A stretch of DNA of 64,000 bases from Streptomyces sennicomposti (GTDB taxonomy: Bacteria; Actinomycetota; Actinomycetes; Streptomycetales; Streptomycetaceae), in contig NZ_JAIOAB010000033.1 of the NCBI RefSeq assembly GCF_019890635.1, positions 1 through 64,000 on the forward strand. Reading direction: 5' to 3'. The notes beneath the pieces are model-generated. The model saw nothing but the letters and a program-made list of their open reading frames with translations. It did not search any database and had not been told where the DNA came from. The translations under genes were made by a program, and so were the position numbers. Shown in pieces: positions 1 through 10,034 of this stretch (the first letter of the stretch is position 1; the number at the start of each line of letters is the position of its first letter).

Positions 1-99
1 GCGGCGGAGCCCACGGCCGACGGGGCCGCTCCACGCGTCGAGGGCGGCCTGCGGGCCGTCGTGTTCGACCTCGACGGCGTGCTCGTCGACAGTTTCGAG
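1..99 (+). pseudogene. Truncated HAD-family phosphatase fragment
   Basis: The frame entering from the left edge reads AVVFDLDGVLVDSF near positions 52-93. This is the DxD motif I of haloacid dehalogenase phosphatases (nucleophile Asp and acid Asp in FDLDG). In the family this motif opens a domain of about 200 residues. Here the HAD resemblance stops within a few codons, and the mannosidase gene ends on the other strand at 105. The frame stays open to 978 only as antisense to the mannosidase, with arginine/serine-rich sequence unlike a HAD fold. I infer a remnant cut by a deletion or rearrangement. Its upstream part lies outside the window. Confidence 0.55.
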
Positions 100-104
100 G
101 TTCC

Positions 105-3100
105 TCAGGCGCGCCGGAACCGCAGCGTCACCAGTTCGAAGGGCCTCAGGCGCACGGCGATCCGCTCGCCGTCCCGCTCGGGCGCCGCGGCCTCGGCGAG
201 GGGCCGTTCCAGCAGGTCCGTCGCCGTCACCCCGGCGAACGGGAAGCCGGCCGTCAGCGTGGCCCGGGCCCGGCCGCCGTGCGCCTCGTGGAAGCGGACG
301 ACCACGTCGCCGCTGCCGTCGTCGGCGAGTTTGACCGCCGTGACGACCACCGCCGGGTCGTCCACGCTCACCAGCGGGGCGACCTCGCCGGATCCGGTGC
401 GGCGCCGCTCGGGCACGTTGATCCGCCAGCCCTCGCGGACCGCGTCGGCGATGTCCGCGCCGGGCACCAGGGCGTGCCGGAAGCGGTGCACGCCCTGGTC
501 GGTCTCGGGGTCGGGGAAACGCGGGGCGCGCAGCAGCGACACCCGGACCGTGGTCGTGGTGCCCCGGTCGCCGTCGGCGCGGACCGTGCGGGTCACATCG
601 TGGCCGTATGTCGAGTCGTTGACGATCGCGACGCCCCAGCCGGGCTCGGCGACGTGGACGAAGCGGTGGTTACAGGCCTCGAACTTGGCCGCCTCCCAAG
701 AGGTGTTGGTGTGGGTGGGCCGGTGGAAGTGCCCGAACTGGGTCTCGGACGCGTACCGTTCGGCGTGCACGTCCAGCGGGAAGGCGAGCTTGAGGAACTT
801 CTCCGTCTCGTGCCAGTCGACCTCGGTGTCCAGCACCAGCCGCCGTTCCCCGGCCGCAAGGGACAGCACCTGGGTGACGCGGGAGGCGCCGAAGGACCGG
901 ACGATCCGCACCGAGGCGCCGTCCTCGCCGGGGGTGACCGAGTCGGCGTCGGTGAGGTCGGTGACCGTGTTGCGGTAGAACTCGTCCACGTCCCAGGCGT
1001 CCCACATGTTCGGGAAGTCGGGATGCAGCTGGAGCAGGTTCGCGGCGCGGCCCGGGGCGATCGTCTCGCGGTCGGCCTCCAGGTCGTGGGCGGAGACGAC
1101 CAGGCCCCGGGCGTCGACGGTGATGCGCAGCAGGTCGTTGTCCAGGACGTGTCCGCCGTCCTCGCCGGGGGTCAGGCGGGTGCCGCCCGCGGTGGCCGGG
1201 GTGGATGCGCCGCCCGCGGGGACGCCGGCGCGGGTGTGCGGGGCCGCGTTGAAGAGGAGTTCCGTGGTGCCCTCGCCGGCCAGCGCGCGCTGCGCGGCCT
1301 CGATGATCGCGCCCAGTTCGGCGGCGACGCGGTCGTAGGTGGCGCGGGCCTCCCGGTGCACCCAGGCGATGGACGAGCCGGGCAGGATGTCGTGGAACTG
1401 GTGCAGCAGCACCGTCTTCCAGATCCGGTCCAACTCCTCGTACGGGTAGGGGAATCCGGTACGGACGGCGGCGGTGGCCGCCCACAGCTCGGCCTCGCGC
1501 AGCAGGTGCTCGCTGCGCCGGTTGCCCTGTTTGGTCCTGGCCTGGCTGGTGAGGGTGGCGCGGTGCAGTTCGAGGTACAGCTCGCCGACCCACACGGGCG
1601 GTTCGGGGTACTCGGCCTCGGCCTTGTCGAAGAAGGCGGCCGGGGTCTCCCACACCACCCGCGCCGAGCCCTCCAGGTCGCGCAGCCGGGCCGCCTTGGC
1701 GACCATCTCCCGGGTGGTGCCGCCGCCGCCGTCGCCCCAGCCGGTGGGCGCGAGGGAGTGTCTGGCGACGCCCTTGTCCTTGAAGTTGCGGGCGGCGTGG
1801 GCGATCTCGCTGCCCTTCATCGAGCAGTTGTAGGTGTCGACGGGCGGGAAGTGGGTGAAGATCCGGGTGCCGTCGATGCCCTCCCACTGGAAGGTGTGGT
1901 GCGGGAACCGGTTCGTCTGCGACCAGGAGATCTTCTGCGTCAGCAGGCGGGTGGAGCCGGCCGCCTTGATGATCTGCGGGAGTCCGGCGGCGAAGCCGAA
2001 GGTGTCGGGCAGCCAGGCCTCGTCGTTCTCGATGCCGAACTCGTCCAGGAAGAACCGCTTGCCGTGCACGAACTGCCGGGCCATCGCCTCCGAGCCGGGC
2101 ATGTTGGTGTCGGACTCGACCCACATGCCGCCGGCCGGCACGAACCGCCCGTCCGCGACCGCCTTCTTCACCCGCGCCCACACCTCGGGCCGGTGCTCCT
2201 TGATCCACGCCCACTGCTGCGCCTGGGACATGGCGAAGACGAAGTCGGGCTCGTCCTCCAGCAGCGCGGTCATGTTGGACGTCGTGCGGGCCACCTTGCG
2301 CACGGTCTCGCGCAGCGGCCACAGCCAGGCGGAGTCGATGTGCGCGTGCCCGACGGCGCTGATCCGGTGCGCGGAGGGCACGGCGGGCGCGGCGAGGACG
2401 CCGGTGAGCCGCGCGCGGGCGCGTGCGGCGGTGCCGTTCACGTCCTGGAGGTCGATGGCGTCCAGCGCGCGTTCCACCGCGCGCAGGATCTCGTGCCGCC
2501 GCTGGGAGTCCACCGGCAGCTCTGCCATCAGCTCGCCGAGGACCTCCAGGTCGATCACGAGCTGCCACACCGTCTCGTCGAAGACGGCGAGGTCCATGCG
2601 GGTGAGCGTGTACTGCGGGTCGCTGCCGGCGGTCTCCTTGTCGCCGAGCCGGGTGGGCAGGAAGGGGTGGTAGTCGAGGATCACCGGGTTGGAGGCGGCC
2701 TCGATGTGCAGGCGCACCTCCTCGCCGCCCGCGACGGGCGCGCCGATCCTGACCCACTGGTTGCGCGGGTTGAGGCCCTTCACGGGGGCGCCGTCGGGCC
2801 GGTAGACCAGGCCCTCGCACTGGAAGCCGGGCATGTTCTCGTCGAAGCCGAGGTCGAGCAGCGCCTCGACGGTCCTCCCGGCCCACGCCTCGGGTACGGT
2901 GCCGGTGACCCGGAACCAGTTGGTGCCCCACGGAGCACCCCAGCGGGCGCCCACCTCGATCGGCGTGGGCTCGGCGGCCAGTCCCTCGGCGACCGGCACG
3001 GGCTCGCCGGGCGCGTGCCACACGGCCACGTCCAGCGGGACGGACTCGGGGTACACGGCGGGGCGGACGCGTTCGTCCAGGACGCGCTTGAGGCGGGCTT

Positions 3101-3125
3101 CGACCAGGCTGCGGTCGTCATGCAT
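105..3125 (-). CDS. GH38 alpha-mannosidase
   Basis: A 1006-residue protein, normal for bacterial family 38 glycoside hydrolases, which remove alpha-linked mannose with retention. The zinc-binding start of the catalytic domain is seen as GHAHIDSAWLWP near residue 260. The nucleophile Asp lies in WLPDTFGF near residue 373. Beta-sandwich domains follow. No signal peptide is visible, so it should act in the cytoplasm. It starts 76 bp after the GH85 gene on the same strand and is the last gene of the operon. With the neighbouring ENGase and beta-mannosidase it fits trimming of imported high-mannose N-glycans. The exact linkage preference cannot be read from sequence. Confidence 0.93.
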   Translation of the reverse strand: MHDDRSLVEARLKRVLDERVRPAVYPESVPLDVAVWHAPGEPVPVAEGLAAEPTPIEVGARWGAPWGTNWFRVTGTVPEAWAGRTVEALLDLGFDENMPGFQCEGLVYRPDGAPVKGLNPRNQWVRIGAPVAGGEEVRLHIEAASNPVILDYHPFLPTRLGDKETAGSDPQYTLTRMDLAVFDETVWQLVIDLEVLGELMAELPVDSQRRHEILRAVERALDAIDLQDVNGTAARARARLTGVLAAPAVPSAHRISAVGHAHIDSAWLWPLRETVRKVARTTSNMTALLEDEPDFVFAMSQAQQWAWIKEHRPEVWARVKKAVADGRFVPAGGMWVESDTNMPGSEAMARQFVHGKRFFLDEFGIENDEAWLPDTFGFAAGLPQIIKAAGSTRLLTQKISWSQTNRFPHHTFQWEGIDGTRIFTHFPPVDTYNCSMKGSEIAHAARNFKDKGVARHSLAPTGWGDGGGGTTREMVAKAARLRDLEGSARVVWETPAAFFDKAEAEYPEPPVWVGELYLELHRATLTSQARTKQGNRRSEHLLREAELWAATAAVRTGFPYPYEELDRIWKTVLLHQFHDILPGSSIAWVHREARATYDRVAAELGAIIEAAQRALAGEGTTELLFNAAPHTRAGVPAGGASTPATAGGTRLTPGEDGGHVLDNDLLRITVDARGLVVSAHDLEADRETIAPGRAANLLQLHPDFPNMWDAWDVDEFYRNTVTDLTDADSVTPGEDGASVRIVRSFGASRVTQVLSLAAGERRLVLDTEVDWHETEKFLKLAFPLDVHAERYASETQFGHFHRPTHTNTSWEAAKFEACNHRFVHVAEPGWGVAIVNDSTYGHDVTRTVRADGDRGTTTTVRVSLLRAPRFPDPETDQGVHRFRHALVPGADIADAVREGWRINVPERRRTGSGEVAPLVSVDDPAVVVTAVKLADDGSGDVVVRFHEAHGGRARATLTAGFPFAGVTATDLLERPLAEAAAPERDGERIAVRLRPFELVTLRFRRA

Positions 3126-3201
3126 GGGGGATGCTCCGTAGGTCGTACGTCAGCGGGCGGATCGGCGGATGGTTACCAGGGTGCGGTTCCCGGGGCGGGG
3201 C

Positions 3202-5217
3202 TCACCAGGTGTGGGTGACGGTCGCGGGGGCCGACGAGGTGTACAGCTCCCCCACCGCGCGCACTTCCAACCGTGCGGCGCGTTCCCCGGGCGCGGGGGC
3301 GAGGCCGCCGGTGAAGTACGCCCGCTGGCAGGTGCCGCCGAGGAAGCGGCGGGCGCCGTCGGGCAGCACGCGGTGGACGGTGTAGTGGCGGACCGCGCCG
3401 GGCGCCGGATGGTCCCAGGCCAGGCGCAGGTCGCCGCCGGAGGCGGCGGTGATCCGCGCCCCGGCCGGGGCGGCCGGGGTGGTGACGCGGTCGCGGACGG
3501 CGAGGCCGCCGAGCCGCCAGCGCACGGGTGTGCCGCCGGTCGCGGTGAGCCGCACGCCGAGCGCGCGCACGGTCCCGGTCAGGCCGGTGAGGCGTACGGT
3601 CGCCGTCCGCCAGCCGTCGCCGGTCGCGGCGGGCAGCGGGAGGTAGGTGTACGGCGGCGCCGCCCCGGCCGCGTCCGGCTCGGCAGTGGCGACGGCCAGC
3701 TCGGCCCGTACGTCGCCGCTCTCCGTGCGGCAGGTCAGCTCGACCACGGTGTCCCGGCCGATCGGCAGGCGGGTGGCGTACAGGTCGAGCACGGCGGGCG
3801 CGTCCAGCGCACCGGACACCAGCACGCTGCTGCCGCCGCGCCAGGCGTCGGCGAAGTCGAAGGACACGGCCGGGCGTTGGCCCGCCGTGCGGACCACCCA
3901 GCGCCGGGACGGCAGCCGGTCCTGGAGGCCGAGGTGGTTCCAGGGGGTGTCGGAGGCGACCTGGCCGTCCTCGTGCCAGCGCAGTCCGTGCCCGGTGTTG
4001 AAGACGCTCGCGAACGGCAGCGCGGTCACGGTCGAGCGGTCGGCGACGGACACGGCGGGCGCGCGCCAGCGGTCGGTGGGGTCGGGGCGGGCCGGGTCGA
4101 GGGAACGGCCGGTCCAGAAGCGGTCGTCGGCGGCGTGGAAGTCCTCCGGGGTGTGGCCGGCGGGGAGGTGGTTGCGGGTCCACTCGGGGCGGTAGAGGCC
4201 GAGGGAGGTGGTGTGCGGGGCGTCGGCGGGCACGATCGCGTCCCAGTCGACGGACGTGTTCGAGCCGTTGGACTCCACGTCCACGCCCGCCCACAACGCG
4301 TAGCGGTCGCGCCCCAGTTGTCCGGCCTTCTGCCCGGAGGAGGCGAGCGAGCCGGCGCTCCAGCGGAAGTCGAGGAACATGGCGTCGGCGGCCTGGAACA
4401 GGGCCTGGTTCTGCCCGTTCAGCGCGCCCTGCCAGCTCACCGAGCCGTTCACGGTCATCGCGTCGTACCAGGTCACCCGCTGTCCCCTGGCCGCGGCGAG
4501 GGCCCGCAGCTCCTTGACGAAGCCGAGCATGGCGGCGCCGAGCGTGCTGTCGCCGCCGCCCGTCTCGGCGTTGACGAACCAGCCGTCGAAGCCGTACGCC
4601 GCCGCGACCGCGACGAGTTGGGCGGCGAGCGGGTAGTGCCCGGCGGCGTCGCGCCGCACGAGGTCGCGCGTCCACTGGAGTTGTCCGCCGTAGGCGGCGG
4701 GCGGCAGGAAGACGTTGCCGAGGACGGGCACGCCGTGCCGGTGGGCGGCGTCCACGATCGGGGCGTTCGGGGCGAGGATCAGTCCCTCGCCCGACGAGCC
4801 GCCCCAGAAGACCAGTTCGTCCAGGTACGCCCAGTGGGTGAGGGCGTAGTAGTCGGCGGTGGCCGAGCCCTGGGAGGGGTTGCCCGCGGTGGGGCCGAAG
4901 GAGACCAGGGACTGGACGCGGGCCTGGTCCGTACGGGCGGTGGTGTTGGCCGGGGTCGGGGTGAAGCGGGCGGCGAGCGGGACGGAGGCGGCGTTGAAGG
5001 CGAGGTCGGCGTCGGTCGCGGCGCGCCAGGACTTCAGGCTGCGCCAGGTGATGCCGGGGCCGGGGCTGCCGGTGGGCAGGGAGTCGGGGTACCAGTAGGA
5101 GGCGTACGGCTGGAGGGCGGTCGCGGCCCTCGGGGCGGCCGTCGCCGTGGCGGGCAGGGCGGGCAGGAGCGCGGTGCTGGCGGCGGCGAGCAGGACGGTG
5201 CGTCTGGTCGGGTTCAC
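3202..5217 (-). CDS. Secreted GH85 endo-beta-N-acetylglucosaminidase
   Basis: A 671-residue protein whose GTG start overlaps the stop of the upstream gene (GTGA). It opens with an export signal having a twin-arginine and Ala-rich core (NPTRRTVLLAAAS, then ATATAAP). The region SYWYPDSLPTGSPG and the motif FDGWFVNAETG near residue 215 mark family GH85. In that family the Asn and Glu of N-x-E promote substrate-assisted cleavage of the chitobiose core of N-glycans. The C-terminal third looks like beta-sandwich and fibronectin-III-like modules (residues about 470-670). It would release glycans outside the cell, leaving one GlcNAc on the protein. The frame stays open far upstream, but the signal peptide and overlap decide the start. 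Confidence 0.88.
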   Translation of the reverse strand: MNPTRRTVLLAAASTALLPALPATATAAPRAATALQPYASYWYPDSLPTGSPGPGITWRSLKSWRAATDADLAFNAASVPLAARFTPTPANTTARTDQARVQSLVSFGPTAGNPSQGSATADYYALTHWAYLDELVFWGGSSGEGLILAPNAPIVDAAHRHGVPVLGNVFLPPAAYGGQLQWTRDLVRRDAAGHYPLAAQLVAVAAAYGFDGWFVNAETGGGDSTLGAAMLGFVKELRALAAARGQRVTWYDAMTVNGSVSWQGALNGQNQALFQAADAMFLDFRWSAGSLASSGQKAGQLGRDRYALWAGVDVESNGSNTSVDWDAIVPADAPHTTSLGLYRPEWTRNHLPAGHTPEDFHAADDRFWTGRSLDPARPDPTDRWRAPAVSVADRSTVTALPFASVFNTGHGLRWHEDGQVASDTPWNHLGLQDRLPSRRWVVRTAGQRPAVSFDFADAWRGGSSVLVSGALDAPAVLDLYATRLPIGRDTVVELTCRTESGDVRAELAVATAEPDAAGAAPPYTYLPLPAATGDGWRTATVRLTGLTGTVRALGVRLTATGGTPVRWRLGGLAVRDRVTTPAAPAGARITAASGGDLRLAWDHPAPGAVRHYTVHRVLPDGARRFLGGTCQRAYFTGGLAPAPGERAARLEVRAVGELYTSSAPATVTHTW

Positions 5218-6470
5218 GAGCGGGTTCCTCCTCGGGGGTGGTGGAGTACCTGGTCGGACGTGACGACTTCGGTGATGCCGCGGGCGGTCAGATGCGCGTG
5301 GTCGGCCGCGTGGGTGTCGAGGACGGTGGTGGGGCGGGCGCCGTCGGCGGTCAGCCGGAAGAACGCCTCGAACACGTCGCCGCCGGGTGCGCAGCGGGAG
5401 CGGGCGGCCGGGTCGGCGGGGACGGCGAGGGCGGTGGTGCGGGGGGCCGGGGCGTAGGTGTGCGCGCGGGCGGCGCGCGCCAGGGCGCGGGCGATGTCCT
5501 TGGGCCGGCGGTCGTTGGTGAGCAGGCCGAGGCTGTATTCGAGGTCGGGGAAGTCGGCGAGGTCGCGGGAGACGTCGTGCGAGCACCACCAGGTGACGCC
5601 CCACAGGTCGGGGCAGTCCAGGGCGGCGGCGACGGTGGCCTCGGCGAAGGCGGCGGCGTGCTCGGCGGGGATCAGCGGGGCGGGCGCGCCGACCTCCTGG
5701 AGCCAGACCGGGCGGTGCGGGTCCGTCGCCCACGCCTTGCTCAGCTCGATCAGATACGCGGCGTGGTGCTCGGTGGGCACGGAGGTGCGGCCGTGGCGCT
5801 GGGCGGTGCCGTTGAAGACCCAGGAGTGGACGGCGGTCAGGGCGCCGTGCCGGGCGGCCTGGGCGGGGGTGAACGGCATGTCGTCGCGGTACCAGGTGGC
5901 GTCGTACTCGGCGTGCAGGTGCAGTTTGCCGGGGGCGCCCTTCTCGCAGGCGGTGAGCATGCGCTCCAGCCAGGCGTCGATCTGTTCGGCGGTGGCCCGG
6001 TCGGGGTCGGGGTGGGGGGCGCCGGAGAACTGGTTGATCTCGTTGCCGAGGGTCATGCCGAGGAAGTGGGGGCGGTCGGCGAGGGCGGCGGCGAGGGTGC
6101 GCAGATAGGCGGCCTGGCCGTCCAGGACCTCGGGGTCGGTGAACAGGTTGCGGCGGTGCCAGGTGCGGGTCCAGGCGGGCAGGAAGTCGAAGCTGGACAG
6201 GTGTCCTTGGAGGCCGTCCACGTTGACGTCGAGCCCGCGTTCGCCGGCGGCGTCGACGAGTTGGACCAGTTGCTCGACGGCGCGGGGGCGGATCAGGGCG
6301 CGGTCGGGCTGGAAGTAGGGCCACAGCGGGAAGACGCGGATGTGGTCCAGGCCGAGCGCGGCGATGGAGTCGAGGTCGGCGCGGACGGCGTCGAGGTCGA
6401 AGTCGAGCCAGTGGTGGAACCACCCTTGGCTCGGGGTGTAGTTGACGCCGAAGCGCACGGCAGCAGGCAT
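5214..6470 (-). CDS. GH5-family (GH5_18-like) beta-mannosidase
   Basis: A 418-residue TIM-barrel hydrolase beginning RFGVNYTPSQGWFHHW. The likely acid/base Glu is in LGNEINQF (near residue 144) and the nucleophile Glu in WLQEVGAP (near 258), as in clan GH-A. The overall pattern resembles subfamily GH5_18. A characterised Bifidobacterium member of that subfamily cleaves Man-beta-1,4-GlcNAc from N-glycan cores. No signal peptide is seen, so it should act inside the cell. It is followed with a 4-bp overlap by the ENGase gene and preceded by permease genes. The GH5 assignment is secure; the subfamily and substrate are inference from family knowledge and context. Confidence 0.8.
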   Translation of the reverse strand: MPAAVRFGVNYTPSQGWFHHWLDFDLDAVRADLDSIAALGLDHIRVFPLWPYFQPDRALIRPRAVEQLVQLVDAAGERGLDVNVDGLQGHLSSFDFLPAWTRTWHRRNLFTDPEVLDGQAAYLRTLAAALADRPHFLGMTLGNEINQFSGAPHPDPDRATAEQIDAWLERMLTACEKGAPGKLHLHAEYDATWYRDDMPFTPAQAARHGALTAVHSWVFNGTAQRHGRTSVPTEHHAAYLIELSKAWATDPHRPVWLQEVGAPAPLIPAEHAAAFAEATVAAALDCPDLWGVTWWCSHDVSRDLADFPDLEYSLGLLTNDRRPKDIARALARAARAHTYAPAPRTTALAVPADPAARSRCAPGGDVFEAFFRLTADGARPTTVLDTHAADHAHLTARGITEVVTSDQVLHHPRGGTRS

Positions 6471-6560
6471 ACGGGGTCCTTGCGGGGTGGGGTACGGGAT
6501 GCGGCCCGGGGGCTGTTCGCCGGCCCGGCCGTCGTACGTCGGCCGGGCGCGGCCGGAGGC

Positions 6561-7462
<902 letters not shown>

Positions 7463-7466
<4 letters not shown>

Positions 7467-8455
7467 GCGTCCTCCTTCCGGTCGGCCCGCAGGACGAGCA
7501 GCATCAGGACCACGGTGACGACGAAGACGACCAGGGAGATCGCGGAGGCGTAGCCGACCCGGCCGGACAGTCCGGTGCCGGTGCGCTGGACGAGCATGAC
7601 CAGGGTGGTGTCCTCGCCGGCCGGTCCGCCGCTGGGCCCTGCCATCAGGTACACCTCGGAGAACACCTTGAAGGCGGCGACCGAGGAGAGCGCGGCGACC
7701 AGGACCATGGTGGAGCGGACGGCGGGCACGGTGACGGTGAGGAAGCGGCGCACCGCGCCCGCGCCGTCCACGGCGGCGGCCTCGTGCAGCTCGCGCGGCA
7801 CGTTGGCCAGGGCGGCGAGGTAGACGATCATGTAGTAGCCGAGGCCCTTCCAGACCGTGACGGTCATGGCGCTGATCAGCAGCAGCCACTGGTCGCTGAG
7901 GAACCCGACCCGGCCGAGGCCGATCGTCTCCAGCAGCGAGTTCACCAGGCCGCGTTCGTCCAGCAGCCACACCCAGATCAGTCCGACCACGACGATCGAG
8001 GCGACCACGGGGGTGTAGAAGGCGGACCGGAAGAAGGCGATGCCGGGGATGTTCTTCTGCACCAGCAGGGCGAGCAGCAGCGGCAGGATCACCAGGGCCG
8101 GGACGACGCCGGCGATGTAGAGGACGCTGTTGCGCAGGCCGATCCAGAACATGTCGTCGTGCAGCAGCTCGCGGAAGTTGGCGAGCCCGACGAAGCGGCC
8201 CGGGACGAGGGTGCGGCGGTCGGTGAAGGCGTTGACCACCGTGGACAGGAACGGGTAGAGCACGAAGGCGGCGGTGACCAGCAGCCCGGGGGCGGCGAAC
8301 AGCCATGGGCTGGTGGGCAGTTGGCGGCGCACCCGGACCGCCGGCCGCGCGTCCGGGCGGCCCGCGGGGCGGCGGCCCCGGAGCCAGGCCGGGCGGCGGC
8401 CGGTGGGCCGGGCCGGACGCGGGGCGGGCGTCCGGGAGACGGTCGAGGCGGACAC
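7463..8455 (-). CDS. ABC sugar permease, MalF type
   Basis: A 330-residue membrane permease and partner of the downstream MalG-type subunit. The first membrane segment is in SPWLFAAPGLLVTAAF. The EAA loop is visible as HEAAAVDGAGAVRRF. A GTG at 8455 is chosen because it lies 7 bp after the binding-protein stop. A further in-frame start at 8512 would overlap that gene by about 50 bp and add low-complexity sequence. The two permeases would form the transmembrane channel of the importer. Confidence 0.9.
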
Positions 8456-8462
8456 GACTGCC

Positions 8463-9755
8463 TCAGCCCTGCTGCCGGAGGAGCTGGTCGCACGCCTTGA
8501 CAGCGTTGTCAAGCGCGTCCTTGGGGCTCTGCTTGCCCTGGAGCGCCTTGGCGACCTCGTTGCGCAGGGCGGTCTTCATCTGCTCGCTGAACAGGACGGG
8601 CGTGTAGTTGACCGCGTTCTTCAGGGACTTGGCGGCGGCGACGCGGACGCGGGTCTCGTCGGTGCCGTCCTCCTTGGTGAAGTACGGGTCGTCCAGCGAG
8701 CCGGCGGTGCTGGGGAAGATGGCGACCTTCTTGGCGAACGACATCTGGTGCTCGGCGTCGGTGACGTAGTGCGCGAAGGCGACGGCGGCCGGGGCGTGCT
8801 TGGTGCGGGAGTTGACCATCAGGCCCATCACGTACATGTTGGCGTGGCCGGTGCTGGTGATCTGGTCGGTGATGCCGATGTTCTTGTACAGGCTCGGCGC
8901 CTGCTTCTTGAAGTTGTCCAGGTCCAGGGCGCTGCCGGGGTTCATGGCGACGGCGCCGGTGAGGAACTTCTTGCCCGTGGACTCGGGGGTGGCGGTGAGC
9001 GCCTGCGGGTCGAGCGCCTTGGCGTCGTACAACTGCTTGTACTTGGTGAGCAGTTCGACGCCCTTGGCGTCGTTGAAGGCGAAGCCGGTGCCGTCCTTGT
9101 TCATCAGGGCGGAGCCGTAGCGGCCGAAGTCCTCGATGGTGGGCACATTGGCGAGCGTGGCGACCTTGCCGCCGGACTTCTGGGCCAACTGGAGTGCGTC
9201 GGCGAAGAGTTCGTCGTACGTCTTCGGCGGCTTGTCGGCGTCGAGGCCGGCCTGCTTGAAGAGGGCCTTGTTGTAGAACAGCGGGCCGGTGTTCAGGTAC
9301 CAGGGGAAGGCGTACGTGCCGGGCAGGCCGGGGACCTGGTGGCCGGCCCAGGCGCCGGGCAGGTACTCGGACTTGTACGGGGCGGCGGCCTTGTCGAGGT
9401 CCATCGCGAGGCCCGCCTCGGCGAGCGGCACGGCCAGGTCCGGGGAGACGTTGACGACGTCGGGCAGGGTGCCGCCGGCGGCGTCCGCGCTGATCTTGTC
9501 GGCGTAGCCCTCGGCGGGCTGGTCGATCCACTTGACGTGGGTGCCGGGGTACTTCTTCTCGAAGTCGGCGATCAATCCCTCGAAGTAGTCCTTGAAGTTG
9601 GCGCGCAGGTTCCAGGTCTCGAAGGTGATGTCGCCCTCGACCTTGCCGGAGGCGTCCGTCGTGCCCCCGCCGCCGTCGGAGGAGCCGCAGGCGCTCAGCG
9701 GCAGGACGAGGGCGGTGACGGCGGCTGCGGCGAGCGCTCTGCGGGACATGGGCAC
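8463..9755 (-). CDS. Extracellular sugar-binding lipoprotein
   Basis: A 430-residue solute-binding protein of the CUT1 type. The N-terminus is a lipoprotein signal: an Arg pair, a hydrophobic core and the lipobox LSAC with Cys23, followed by a Gly/Ser/Asp linker. The mature part has the usual opening ITFETWNLRANFKDYF and a repeated Trp/Tyr-rich binding-cleft pattern. It is the first gene of the minus-strand operon and faces the LacI gene across a 279-bp promoter region. It should capture released glycan outside the membrane and deliver it to the two permeases. Two starts (9755 or 9749) differ by two residues. Confidence 0.92.
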   Translation of the reverse strand: MPMSRRALAAAAVTALVLPLSACGSSDGGGGTTDASGKVEGDITFETWNLRANFKDYFEGLIADFEKKYPGTHVKWIDQPAEGYADKISADAAGGTLPDVVNVSPDLAVPLAEAGLAMDLDKAAAPYKSEYLPGAWAGHQVPGLPGTYAFPWYLNTGPLFYNKALFKQAGLDADKPPKTYDELFADALQLAQKSGGKVATLANVPTIEDFGRYGSALMNKDGTGFAFNDAKGVELLTKYKQLYDAKALDPQALTATPESTGKKFLTGAVAMNPGSALDLDNFKKQAPSLYKNIGITDQITSTGHANMYVMGLMVNSRTKHAPAAVAFAHYVTDAEHQMSFAKKVAIFPSTAGSLDDPYFTKEDGTDETRVRVAAAKSLKNAVNYTPVLFSEQMKTALRNEVAKALQGKQSPKDALDNAVKACDQLLRQQG

Positions 9756-9843
9756 GGTGACACGGCTCCCTCGGACGACGGCGGCGGGGTTGCGGCTCGT
9801 TTCGGCAGTGACGATGCATGCCGACTTCGCGGAAAGTCAATGG

Positions 9844-9969
9844 ATTAGGCGGCGCTAAAGCCATTAGTTGACGGAACACGCAGGTCAGAGGCGGTTGGTC
9901 AGGTGACTTGCCAACATGACTAATGCGCTTTAGGGTCCTGCTCGGAGTTGTTTCACTCAAGCGCTTTAG
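9844..9969. promoter_or_regulatory. LacI-type operator cluster
   Basis: Two near-palindromes of the same design lie between the importer operon and the regulator: CTAATGCGCTTTAG (9920-9933) and CTCAAGCGCTTTAG (9956-9969). Both are CTAA-like arms around a central GCGC, the typical layout of LacI-family sites. A third, shorter related sequence CTAAAGCCATTAG occurs at 9855-9867. Their position between divergent genes suggests autoregulation and control of the glycan operon by the adjacent regulator. Confidence 0.65.
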
Positions 9970-10034
9970 CGATCACCGGATCACCGCGTCGCCGTGTCGT
10001 CGTGTCGTCGTGTCGCGGGGAAATGAGGACGTCC

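Noticed and set aside
279..3218. Long plus-strand open frames opposite the GH38 gene
   Set aside because: They are antisense to a strongly recognised enzyme, have Arg/Gly/Val-rich composition and no domain. High GC makes such shadow frames common.
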